Source of the DNA: Bradymonas sediminis
GTDB lineage: Bacteria > Myxococcota_A > Bradymonadia > Bradymonadales > Bradymonadaceae
Assembly: GCF_003258315.1 (NCBI RefSeq)
Contig: NZ_CP030032.1
Coordinates: 2,581,804 to 2,645,803 of the forward strand
Reading direction: 5' to 3'
Length of the DNA stretch: 64,000 nt
This document shows positions 28,829 through 36,788 of the stretch, piece after piece (within the stretch, counting starts at the first letter, position 1; every line of letters begins with the position of its first letter). The position numbers and the translations under genes were made by a program. Under the pieces are notes generated by a model. That model saw nothing but the letters and a program-made list of their open reading frames with translations. It was not told the DNA's origin and did no database searches.

Positions 28829-29578
28829 TCACCCACGGAACTCCCCCCTGACCCGCGGTGCGTGAATCTCGCCGCGCGCGCCCACGCGAAAGCGCTCGGC
28901 GAGCGCAGCCTTCATGTCTTTCTCGGAGAGCGTGCGGGTCTTGATGTCGCCCGCCTCAATGGGCGCTACCCCCTGCTCCTCGACCTCAACCTTGCGCCTG
29001 CTGCACCTCCCGTCATCGGCACCCTTGCCCAACCGCCCCGCCCGCTCAAAGGCCTTTTCATAATAGGTCAAAAAACTGCGCGCCCGCTGCCCCGCAACCT
29101 GTTCCGCCGAGGCATCCAGGGTCACCGCCTTGATGAACCGCTGCTGGGCGCGCGGGTATTCGCCCAGCTGAAGCAACGCCTCCGCGCTGCGACACCAGAG
29201 CATCGGGTCGGCGACCCGATTGCGCAGCGCAGCCTCGAAATTTTCGAAGGCTTGGGCCCACTCCCGTCGGCGCATCGCGATATCTCCGAGCACCCGCCAG
29301 GCGCGCGGGCGATGCGGGTCAAAGGAAAGGACTCGCCGCGCGACGCCCTCTGCCTTCGCCAGATGCCAACTCCGGCATAGGCGCTGCGCCTGAAACTCGA
29401 GCGCGGCGAGGGCGTGCTCAGGGATTTGAAGACTTGCCGCGCGCGATTGAGTATCGGCTTTAGCCGGCGTAGGTTCCGTGGCATCGCCCCGCGGCCGGCC
29501 GCCCTCTAAAACCGCGCGACTGGCGGCTTCGCGCGCCATCAAAAGCCGGCGGCGTCGAGCTTCGCGTCGCTCGTTCAC
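28829..29578 (-). CDS. TPR protein, SycD-like, last gene of a three-gene operon
   Basis: 249 residues. Residues about 55-190 have three tetratricopeptide pairs (LAALEFQAQRLCRSWHLAKAEGVARRVLSFDP, RAWRVLGDIAMRRREWAQAFENFEAALR, LWCRSAEALLQLGEYPRAQQRFIKAVTLD). This three-TPR arrangement with short flanking regions resembles class II chaperones of type III secretion (SycD/LcrH), though the family is divergent. The N-terminus is Arg-rich and the C-terminus charged. Its start overlaps the stop of the upstream gene by four bases (ATGA at 29575-29578), so translation is coupled. There is no signal peptide. The role is inferred from the operon only. Confidence 0.68.
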   Translation of the reverse strand: MNERREARRRRLLMAREAASRAVLEGGRPRGDATEPTPAKADTQSRAASLQIPEHALAALEFQAQRLCRSWHLAKAEGVARRVLSFDPHRPRAWRVLGDIAMRRREWAQAFENFEAALRNRVADPMLWCRSAEALLQLGEYPRAQQRFIKAVTLDASAEQVAGQRARSFLTYYEKAFERAGRLGKGADDGRCSRRKVEVEEQGVAPIEAGDIKTRTLSEKDMKAALAERFRVGARGEIHAPRVRGEFRG

Positions 29579-30135
29579 GGATGCCCCGCGGCACTGGTTT
29601 CACGACTGCTGCATTGGGCGATATTCTGCAAAACACTCGAGCGCTTGTGATGCTGCGAGCCGCTCGGGAGCACGTCGATCGCGGCCAATAAGAAGCGATT
29701 CGCCTCATCCGCATGCCCCGCACGAAGCTTCGCCTCACCGAGCTTGGCCAGGATCTCCCCGTCTTCGGGGTTCAACTCATGAGCGCGCTCAAATTGCTTC
29801 ATCGCCGCGCCGTAGTCTGACTTCTGCAGCAGGATATCTCCCAGAAGCAAATGCGGATACGCCCGCGTAGCGTCGAGCGCCATAACCCCGCGCAACAAGG
29901 TCTCGGCCTTGTCGAAGCTCTTCACCCCGTAGAACTGATAGGCCTGGGCAACCGCGTCGTCGATAAACCCATCCCCAATGCCAAATAGATCAGCCGTGCG
30001 CTCCCCATTGAGCACCCGCTGGGCGAACGCCGCCATCTTTGCGGCGAGCTCCGCCGACGCCGCCTCATCGTGATTGATGGCCGCGTCAGCAACTCTGTCG
30101 GCTCGCTCCGTCGATTCGCTCATCTGCTGCTTCAT
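29575..30135 (-). CDS. SycD/LcrH-like TPR chaperone candidate
   Basis: 186 residues from the ATG at 30135, chosen for the strong AAGGAG just upstream; the open frame continues to 30270. The region 'AVAQAYQFYGVKSFDKAETLLRGVMALDATRAYPHLLLGDILLQKSDYGAAMKQFERAHELNPEDGEILAKLGEAKLRAGHADEANRFL' follows the SycD/LcrH layout. It has three TPRs, starts with an 'LA-xxY' helix and has the 'G-xxx-AExxFxxLxxLD' spacing. Such chaperones bind translocator proteins of type III systems. It lies between a cysteine-free secreted-type protein gene (upstream) and a second TPR gene (overlapping, downstream). The chaperone role is inference and no other type III gene is in the window. Confidence 0.72.
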   Translation of the reverse strand: MKQQMSESTERADRVADAAINHDEAASAELAAKMAAFAQRVLNGERTADLFGIGDGFIDDAVAQAYQFYGVKSFDKAETLLRGVMALDATRAYPHLLLGDILLQKSDYGAAMKQFERAHELNPEDGEILAKLGEAKLRAGHADEANRFLLAAIDVLPSGSQHHKRSSVLQNIAQCSSRETSAAGHP

Positions 30136-30262
30136 TCCCTCTCCTTTTTTGCTGAAAGATATCATCTGTCTGGACCAGCCAGCCACGCCACTGCAATTCA
30201 TTGATGCCCCTGAGCGCTTCGTGGGCGCCGCGCCTCTCACGAAACGCTCATGATGAAGCGCG

Positions 30263-30982
30263 TTAGACACGCATATTATTAATCGCCGCCTTGGCCGTAT
30301 CGTGCAGCGACTTCGACATATTGCTCATCATCGAGAACATCTGGTTCATCTCTTGGAGCTTTGCGTTAATCGTTTGCAGAGCAATACCGCGTTGCTCAGG
30401 ATCCAAACCCTTCAATGTCGCCATCGCGGCCGCGGGATCAGTACTCATCAATTTCACCATATTATCGACATCCAAATCAGCGATATCCAAGTAGTCACCG
30501 GAATCAACCGCATCTGAAGACGAAGACGTGCCGCCGGCCCCCGAAGCTCCGTCCGCTCCTGATGCCCCACCGGTCCCAGAAGCCCCGCTCGCCCCCTGCG
30601 AAGCCGGCGGCCCGGAGACCTGCGCAGGCGGCAATCGGTCCGCGATCATCAACTGCTGCTCCACGTGATTCATTGAGTTTTCGGCGCGCGCCATCGCGGC
30701 CTCAACCGCCGAATGATCACCGTCATTTTGCTTATTTCCAGCGGTGGTATCATATCGGCCACTATTGGTTGCGTAATCGAGTCCCTGCTGAATCGCAGCT
30801 TCTGCTTTATCCAGGCTCTCGAGCATCGACTCCCTCTCGGAATCCGACAAATTGGGGTTGTTCTTTACCTGCTCCCTCATCTCCTGGACATCTTTGAGGT
30901 CGCTCTTCAAATCGTCGAATCGACTCTCGAAGCCCTCATAAACCCTTGTTCCGCCATGCTGCACCGTGCCTAAACTCGTCAT
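30263..30982 (-). CDS. Cysteine-free helical protein, candidate type III-like secreted filament protein
   Basis: 239 residues from the ATG at 30982 (GGGAG upstream; an alternative GTG at 31009 is weaker). There are no Cys residues and no signal peptide. The N-terminal half is helical and charged (FESRFDDLKSDLKDVQEMREQVKNN). The middle is a Gly/Ala/Ser-rich linker (GASGASGTGGASGADGASG). The C-terminus is helical with a Met/Ser/Asn pattern (INAKLQEMNQMFSMMSNMSKSLHDTAKAAINNMRV). That C-terminal pattern recalls EspA/SctF-type secreted subunits, which lack Cys and have a coiled-coil C-terminus. Next to two SycD-like TPR genes, this suggests a secreted substrate with chaperones. Identity is not proven. 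Confidence 0.6.
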   Translation of the reverse strand: MTSLGTVQHGGTRVYEGFESRFDDLKSDLKDVQEMREQVKNNPNLSDSERESMLESLDKAEAAIQQGLDYATNSGRYDTTAGNKQNDGDHSAVEAAMARAENSMNHVEQQLMIADRLPPAQVSGPPASQGASGASGTGGASGADGASGAGGTSSSSDAVDSGDYLDIADLDVDNMVKLMSTDPAAAMATLKGLDPEQRGIALQTINAKLQEMNQMFSMMSNMSKSLHDTAKAAINNMRV

Positions 30983-31363
30983 GATGGTCTCTCCCGTAGT
31001 TGTGCTCACATTGACCAGAATTATTGAACTCCCATAACCATAGAACGACTGAGGTGCGAGGTGCGCATCCGCGCTGCCCTCCCATTAGTTTTCGGCAAAG
31101 CAGCGCGATTTGTTGCGTGATTCACAAAACAAAGCCCAACAACCCCACAAAAACCCAACAAATTAAACACCTTAGAAAACACCGCATTTTCAAAAAATCG
31201 CAGTCCTCTGTTTTTCGAAGACCCCAATCCCCTCACAACCAACCCCAAAACATCCACCGAAATCCCCCCAATAAATGTCACTTGCTAAAAGAACGCCCGC
31301 GTCTACACTTGCGCCTGACCTGCTGAACGAACGCTCAGATACCGACTTGAATCAATAGACCCC
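30983..31363. other. AT-richer divergent intergenic region
   Basis: A spacer of 381 bases between the type III-like operon (minus) and the helicase gene (plus). GC falls sharply at about 31120-31290, with many A and C runs. Promoters for both directions must lie here. I see no convincing gene; the reading frames through it have repetitive, non-protein-like composition. Confidence 0.5.
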
Positions 31364-33364
31364 ATGAAGCGATATACAATTAAAAAGAAGTCGCGCTCCG
31401 GCGCGGGCAATATTGACTACGACACGCTTCTCAATGAGCAGCAGCGTGCGGTCGTGACCGCGGGGGCCGGGCCGATGCTGGTCATCGCCGGGGCGGGGTC
31501 CGGCAAGACGCATACGCTGACGTATCGCGTGGCCCATCTGGTGGATCGCGGGGTCGCGCCGGAGAATATCCTGCTGCTGACCTTCACCAATAAATCGGCG
31601 CGCGCGATGATCGAGCGGGTCAGCGACCTGCTCAATATCAACGCCACCTCGCTATGGGGCGGGACCTTTCATAGCGTCGGCAACCGCATCCTTCGCCGCG
31701 AGGCGACCCGCCTTGGGTATGGAGAGGAGTACGGGATTTTGGACTCCCAGGACGCCGCGACCCTGATGCGCGCGTGCGTGGCGGACGCCAAGGTCGGCCA
31801 CCTCGAGAAGCATTTCCCCCGCGGCGGCGTGCTCACCCGCATCTATAGCTATTGTGCCAACACCCAGCGCACCGTCGAAGAGATACTCGCCGACCAATAC
31901 CCCCATTTCGAGGAGCTGGCTGAGTCGATTCGCCGGGTGTTTCGCCTCTATCAGACCCGCAAGCTCGAGATGTCGCTGATGGATTTCGATGATCTTCTGA
32001 TCAATTGGAAAATCCTGATGCAGACCCACCCGGAGGTGCTGCGCGAATATGCCGCGAAATTCGAGCATATTCTGGTCGACGAATACCAGGACACCAACCA
32101 CTTGCAGGGCGAGATTATCGACCTGATGGCGTCGATCCACGAGAACCTGATGGTCGTGGGTGACGATTGCCAGAGTATTTACGCGTTTCGCGGGGCGGAT
32201 TACCGAAATATCCTCGAGTTTCCGCAGCGTTATGAGCGCTGCCGGGTCTATAAACTTGAGACAAATTATCGCTCGACGCCCGAGATTCTCGACCTCGCCA
32301 ACGCCTCCATCCACTTCAACGAGAATCAATTCCAGAAGACCCTGGTGAGCGCGCGCGACGCCGGCGAGCGCCCTGCCCTGATCAAGTTGCGCGGGGTGTC
32401 ACAGCAGGCCGAATTTGTGTGCCAGCGCATCCTCGAATTAGCCGACGAGGGCCAGTCGCTCGACCAGATGGCGGTGCTGTATCGCTCGCATCATCACGCC
32501 CTGGAATTACAGGTGGAGATGACCCGGGCGAAGATCCCCTATGTGGTGCGCTCGGGGATTCGATTCTTCGAGCAGGCCCATATCAAAGACGTGCTGAGTT
32601 ATCTTAAATTTCTCTTTAACCCGCGCGACGAAATCAGCTTTATGCGCATGGCCGGCCAGTGGCGCGGCATCGGGAGCAAGCGCTCTCAGGATATCTGGAT
32701 GTATGTGCAGAGCCAGCCCGATCCGATGAGCGCTATTACCGACCCTAAACTGCTCGGCGCGCTGCCCAAACGGGCGAGCGCGTCCTGGAGCGACGCGTCC
32801 AAGCTGCTCGGAAGTCTTCGGGATAAACGCCTGACCTCGTCGCCGTCCCAACTCATCGACTCGATACTTGGCAGCAAATTTCGCGACCACCTACAGCGAA
32901 CTTATGACAAGCCCGACAACCGACTCGCCGACCTCGAACAGCTCAGCGTCTATTCGGATAGCTTCAATGATATCGACCATTTTCTGGGCGAAATATCGCT
33001 GCTCTCGGGCCTCTCGGGACAGGAGATTCTGGTCGGGGGTGATAAGCCCGATGAGTACGTCACGCTCTCCTCAATTCACCAATCGAAGGGATTGGAGTGG
33101 ACGACGGTCTTTGGGCTCTGGCTCTCCGAGGGGCAATTCCCCGGCTCACGCGCCGAGACCCAGGAGGAAATAGAAGAGGAGCGGCGACTCTTCTATGTGA
33201 TGGCGACGCGCGCCCGCGAGGAGCTTTATCTCTGCCAGCCGATGATCCAACAGGGTAAAAGCGGCCGGCGCACGGTGCTGCGGGAATCGCAATTTATCGA
33301 GGAGCTTCGCTACCTCAAAGACGGACAGCCCAAGCCCTTCGAGGAGTGGCTGGTCGATGGATAA
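31364..33364 (+). CDS. UvrD/Rep-family superfamily 1 DNA helicase
   Basis: 666 residues, a 3'-5' ATP-dependent DNA helicase. Motifs seen: Q-motif LNEQQRAVV, Walker A AGAGSGKTHT (residues 42-51), motif Ia LLLTFTNKSA, motif II VDEYQDTNHLQ, motif III VGDDCQSIYAFRGAD, motif IV LETNYRSTPEIL, motif V VTLSSIHQSKGLEWTTVFGLWLSEG and motif VI EEERRLFYVMATRAREELYL. The length is close to Rep (about 670) and shorter than UvrD. Subtypes (Rep, PcrA, UvrD) cannot be separated by eye. It is probably involved in repair or replication restart. Monocistronic; the next gene, dapA, starts 119 bases later. Confidence 0.95.
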   Translation: MKRYTIKKKSRSGAGNIDYDTLLNEQQRAVVTAGAGPMLVIAGAGSGKTHTLTYRVAHLVDRGVAPENILLLTFTNKSARAMIERVSDLLNINATSLWGGTFHSVGNRILRREATRLGYGEEYGILDSQDAATLMRACVADAKVGHLEKHFPRGGVLTRIYSYCANTQRTVEEILADQYPHFEELAESIRRVFRLYQTRKLEMSLMDFDDLLINWKILMQTHPEVLREYAAKFEHILVDEYQDTNHLQGEIIDLMASIHENLMVVGDDCQSIYAFRGADYRNILEFPQRYERCRVYKLETNYRSTPEILDLANASIHFNENQFQKTLVSARDAGERPALIKLRGVSQQAEFVCQRILELADEGQSLDQMAVLYRSHHHALELQVEMTRAKIPYVVRSGIRFFEQAHIKDVLSYLKFLFNPRDEISFMRMAGQWRGIGSKRSQDIWMYVQSQPDPMSAITDPKLLGALPKRASASWSDASKLLGSLRDKRLTSSPSQLIDSILGSKFRDHLQRTYDKPDNRLADLEQLSVYSDSFNDIDHFLGEISLLSGLSGQEILVGGDKPDEYVTLSSIHQSKGLEWTTVFGLWLSEGQFPGSRAETQEEIEEERRLFYVMATRAREELYLCQPMIQQGKSGRRTVLRESQFIEELRYLKDGQPKPFEEWLVDG

Positions 33365-33482
33365 ATTAATCCCCCACAAGACACCTGCGACGCGGGTGTG
33401 GCTTGCGTTTGAGGCCGCCCTGCCCTAATTCTTTGCACGGCCTTGACGCCCTTTTCTACGACGTATTTTCAGGAGATTTATC

Positions 33483-34364
33483 ATGCAAGTCCGCGGAGCC
33501 TATACGGCACTTATCACTCCATTTCGCAACGGTGAGGTCGACGTAAAAGCGCTCCGGGCGCTGGTCGAGCGCCAGATCGCCGGCGGCATCCACGGACTGG
33601 TCCCCTGCGGGACCACCGGCGAATCCACAACCATGAGCGAAGCCGAGCAATTGCTGGTCATTCGCACCGTCGTTGAGGCTGCGGACGGCCGCGTTCCGAT
33701 CATCGCGGGCACCGGCTCGAACAATACAAAAAAGACGGTGGAATACACCCAGAAGGTCTCCCACATCGAAGGCGTCGACGCCGCGCTGGTGGTCGTCCCC
33801 TATTATAATAAGCCCGACCAGGAAGGACTCTTCCGCCACTTTACCCAGGTCGCCGACGACGGCGGTTTGCCGGTCGTGCTCTATAATGTGCCCGGGCGCA
33901 CCGTCGTGTCGCTGACGCCCGAAACGGTCGCACGCCTCGCCCCCCACGACAATATCGTGGCGATTAAAGAGGCCACCGGCGATATCAAATTCGGCACCGA
34001 AGTCATCGCCGAGGCGAACGGCTACATCGACGTGCTCTCGGGCGACGACTTCACGACCTTCCCGTTGATGGCGTGTGGCGGAACCGGCTGCATCTCGGTG
34101 GTCTCCAACCTCGACCCGGCCGCGATGAGCCAGATGTGTGATGCCGCGCTTAACGGCGATTACAAACGCGCGCGCGCACTTCACCATAAGATCCAGCCGC
34201 TCGCCCGTACGCTGTTCTCCGCGCCGAATCCGATGCCCACCAAGACCATCGCCTCGATGCTCGACTGGTGCGCGCCCGAAATCCGGGGACCGCTCTACGA
34301 GGCATCCGACGCCCAGCGCGCAGCCTTTGGCGAAGCCCTTAAGAATTATAAATTCGAAGGATAA
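33483..34364 (+). CDS. dapA: 4-hydroxy-tetrahydrodipicolinate synthase
   Basis: Condenses pyruvate with aspartate semialdehyde in lysine/diaminopimelate synthesis. 293 residues, the normal length. The Schiff-base lysine is Lys162 in NIVAIKEATGD. Tyr134 (VVLYNVPGRT) and Thr45 (PCGTTGES) of the catalytic triad are present. AGGAG lies upstream of the ATG. dapB follows after three bases, so the two form an operon. There is no visible lysine-riboswitch structure in the short leader. Confidence 0.97.
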   Translation: MQVRGAYTALITPFRNGEVDVKALRALVERQIAGGIHGLVPCGTTGESTTMSEAEQLLVIRTVVEAADGRVPIIAGTGSNNTKKTVEYTQKVSHIEGVDAALVVVPYYNKPDQEGLFRHFTQVADDGGLPVVLYNVPGRTVVSLTPETVARLAPHDNIVAIKEATGDIKFGTEVIAEANGYIDVLSGDDFTTFPLMACGGTGCISVVSNLDPAAMSQMCDAALNGDYKRARALHHKIQPLARTLFSAPNPMPTKTIASMLDWCAPEIRGPLYEASDAQRAAFGEALKNYKFEG

Positions 34365-34367
34365 ACG

Positions 34368-35165
34368 ATGGAAAACAAAATCTTTGTCGCGATTGTAGGC
34401 GCCGCCGGGCGCATGGGCGTGGAGTTGCTAGAGAACGCCTCGCCGCTCGGGGATATCAGCATCACCGACGCGCTGGTGCGCCCGGGCAGCGATGTTGTAG
34501 GCACCAGCCTGGGGCCCGACGCCGTGCACGCGAGCTCAGATTTTGAAACCGCCATCGACAACGCGACCGTGGTCATCGACTTCTCGACCCCGGAGAGTTG
34601 CCTGCGCGCCGCGGCGATCGCCGCCAAAACCGGCACGCCCTTTGTCTCGGGCACGACCGGCCTAACCGCCGAACAGGTCGACGAGCTTCACGGCTATTCG
34701 AGTGACATCGCGATGCTATGGGCCTCGAATTTCTCGGTCGGCGTCAACTCCCTGGAGCGCCTGGTCGAGCTGGCCAGCCGCGCCGTGGGCGAAGACTTCG
34801 ACATCGAGATCATGGAGGCCCATCACCGCCACAAGGTCGACGCCCCCAGCGGCACCGCGCGCTTTTTGGGCGAGGCCGCCGCGCGGGGACGAGGGCAAAC
34901 ACTCGAAGACCACGCGTGCTACGCGCGCCACGGTCAGGTTGGCCCACGCGCGCCCGCAGAGATTGGATTCCAGACAATTCGCGGCGGCGATATCGTCGGC
35001 GAGCATACCGTCTTTTTATGCGCCGACGGCGAGCGCCTCGAGCTCACCCACCGCGCCACCGACCGCGGCATCTTCGCCCGCGGCGCACTGCGCGCCGCCA
35101 AGTGGATAAGCACCCAACCCGCCGGCTGGTATAGCATGCAGGATGTGCTCTTCGGCAAAAGCTAA
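34368..35165 (+). CDS. dapB: 4-hydroxy-tetrahydrodipicolinate reductase
   Basis: Reduces the DapA product with NAD(P)H. 265 residues. It has the nucleotide-binding motif VGAAGRMG (residues 10-17), VIDFSTPES, SGTTGL, and the catalytic signature MEAHHRHKVDAPSGTA with His152/153 and Lys156. It starts three bases after dapA, implying joint expression for diaminopimelate and lysine supply. Full length with no anomalies. Confidence 0.97.
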   Translation: MENKIFVAIVGAAGRMGVELLENASPLGDISITDALVRPGSDVVGTSLGPDAVHASSDFETAIDNATVVIDFSTPESCLRAAAIAAKTGTPFVSGTTGLTAEQVDELHGYSSDIAMLWASNFSVGVNSLERLVELASRAVGEDFDIEIMEAHHRHKVDAPSGTARFLGEAAARGRGQTLEDHACYARHGQVGPRAPAEIGFQTIRGGDIVGEHTVFLCADGERLELTHRATDRGIFARGALRAAKWISTQPAGWYSMQDVLFGKS

Positions 35166-35313
35166 GCCCCTGCCCGAAATCACGCGAGACCATTTGCGCT
35201 GGGGCTCAGAGCAGCATAAGATACCCGCGGAACCTTCTTTTCAACAACGCGCTTAAAGAGAATATAAAGCGAATTCTCACTCGACTCGTCCTCACATTAA
35301 GACGGAGACCTCG

Positions 35314-36540
35314 ATGGCCGAAGAAATTTTTTGTACCGCCTGCAACACCACCAACGACGCATTCGCTCAAGAGTGCGTGGCCTGTGGCGCGGAGCTCGAC
35401 ACCACCGGCGGATATGAGTTCGCCGAAGCTCCCGAAGTTGGCACCGAAGAATTCGAGCTCGAGGCGGAGATGGTCGCCGACGAACAGGACGAATTCTCGG
35501 CGGGCTACGGATTCGCAATCGAACAGACCGACGCAAGCGACGACCGGGCCGCTCACCAGTTTGACGCGAACGACGACGATGCCCTCTACGAACTTGAGGT
35601 CGAGGCCGTTGGCGACGACAACGACCTCTACGAGCTTGAGGTCGACTCCGCCGAAGACGACAACGACCTCTACGAGCTTGAGGTCGAAGCGACCGACGCC
35701 GGAGATTTCGATGCCCCGCAAGACGATTTGCTCGCCGCCGACGGCGGGATGCCCCTCGACGCCGCCAGCGACGCTGAAATCTTCGGCGAAGAAGAAGCAC
35801 CTTCGGATGAAGTCGGCTATGAACTGACCGAACAGAGCGAGGCCACCGCGGGCGACGACGTATCGGTCGCCGCCGAAGAAGAAACACCCGCGGAGCTCGC
35901 CGCGATTTTGAACCCACCGCGCGTCGAGCGCGAACCGATTCTCCCGCTGCCTACGCCAGGCGAATATAGCGACCCGGCGAGCCTTCGGGTTTTTATCGAT
36001 GGCAATGAGCGCGGTGAGCTGGCGATTGACTCGGCCTGCACTGTCCTCGGTCGCGCCGTCGCCTCCGACGACGTCGAGGCGTATGAGCTCGAGCCGAGCT
36101 CAAACGAGTTCCCCTTCGACGGAGATATTGAGGACGAGCCGGTCTTTGACCTGCACGAAATCAGCGAGCCGAGCGACTCGATGGAACTGCTTGCGGGCCG
36201 CATCGAGGACGAAGAAGACACGTTTGGCGCGGCCGAGTCCGAAGGTGTGGATGAGCCCGCCGAACCCGTTGTCGCGGCTGTCCCAGCCCAGGACCCCGAC
36301 GACCTGGAAGAAGGACCGGTCATTGACCTGAGCCAATACGCAAGCGCGGCGAACTTCGCGCTTCGCCATGGCTATATCTTCCGCCAGAACAAAAACTATA
36401 CCCTCTGCGTGCTCTCCGATATGGGAACACAGCTCAACGATGAGATGCTCGAATTAGGCTCGCGCCGCACCCTGAATCACGGCGATTTAATCATTCTCGG
36501 CGGCGAGGTCGGCCTTCAGTTCCGAGTGCCGGCGAATTAG
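35314..36540 (+). CDS. Zinc-ribbon protein with interrupted FHA domain
   Basis: 408 residues. An N-terminal zinc ribbon (CTACNTTNDAFAQECVACG, residues 7-25) precedes a very acidic disordered region of about 190 residues with three repeats of LYELEV...DD (residues 91-130). The FHA fold begins at 'LRVFIDGNERGELAIDSACTVLGRA' (residues 224-248), where LGR is the FHA core. It resumes only at 'DLSQYASAANFALRHGYIFRQNKNYTLCVL' and ends with 'GTQLNDEMLELGSRRTLNHGDLIILG'. About 85 acidic residues sit between the two halves. FHA domains bind phosphothreonine. This fits the kinase-like and PP2C proteins elsewhere in the window, but no direct link is shown. Confidence 0.75.
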   Translation: MAEEIFCTACNTTNDAFAQECVACGAELDTTGGYEFAEAPEVGTEEFELEAEMVADEQDEFSAGYGFAIEQTDASDDRAAHQFDANDDDALYELEVEAVGDDNDLYELEVDSAEDDNDLYELEVEATDAGDFDAPQDDLLAADGGMPLDAASDAEIFGEEEAPSDEVGYELTEQSEATAGDDVSVAAEEETPAELAAILNPPRVEREPILPLPTPGEYSDPASLRVFIDGNERGELAIDSACTVLGRAVASDDVEAYELEPSSNEFPFDGDIEDEPVFDLHEISEPSDSMELLAGRIEDEEDTFGAAESEGVDEPAEPVVAAVPAQDPDDLEEGPVIDLSQYASAANFALRHGYIFRQNKNYTLCVLSDMGTQLNDEMLELGSRRTLNHGDLIILGGEVGLQFRVPAN

Positions 36541-36599
36541 GTCAACATCGGGCGCCGGTTATCCGAGCGTAGATAACCGCCCAGGATAAGCCAGTATAG

Positions 36600-36626
36600 A
36601 GGCCCGCGACCCACGTCGCGGGCCTT
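36600..36626 (+). terminator. Terminator after the FHA gene
   Basis: AGGCCCGCGAC and GTCGCGGGCCTTTT form a perfect 10-bp stem with a CCAC loop and a T-run. Confidence 0.88.
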
Positions 36627-36728
36627 TTGCTTGCCATCGAGCCTTCCCCCCTGCCCTCGCCTGCCACCGCCAATCTTCGCCCTCCTGCGGCCCTGGGCGG
36701 AATGAACGAAACGCCACGCCACAAGAAA

Positions 36729-36766
36729 ATCAAAAGGCCCACAACTTAAGTTGTGGGCCTTTTGAT
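36729..36766 (-). terminator. 38-bp perfect palindrome ending the nuo operon
   Basis: The sequence at 36729-36766 is its own reverse complement with no spacer, centred on CTTAAG, with A-runs and T-runs inside both ends. It lies 23 bases after the nuoN stop, on the minus strand. It acts most likely as a bidirectional terminator shared with the FHA side. Confidence 0.82.
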
Positions 36767-36788
36767 TCAGATGCTTGTGAGCGTCCTC

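Noticed and set aside
31021-31281. 86-residue minus-strand ORF in the helicase/type III spacer
   Set aside because: AT-biased region; no ribosome-binding site, Val/Phe-rich translation with no motif and no neighbouring context.
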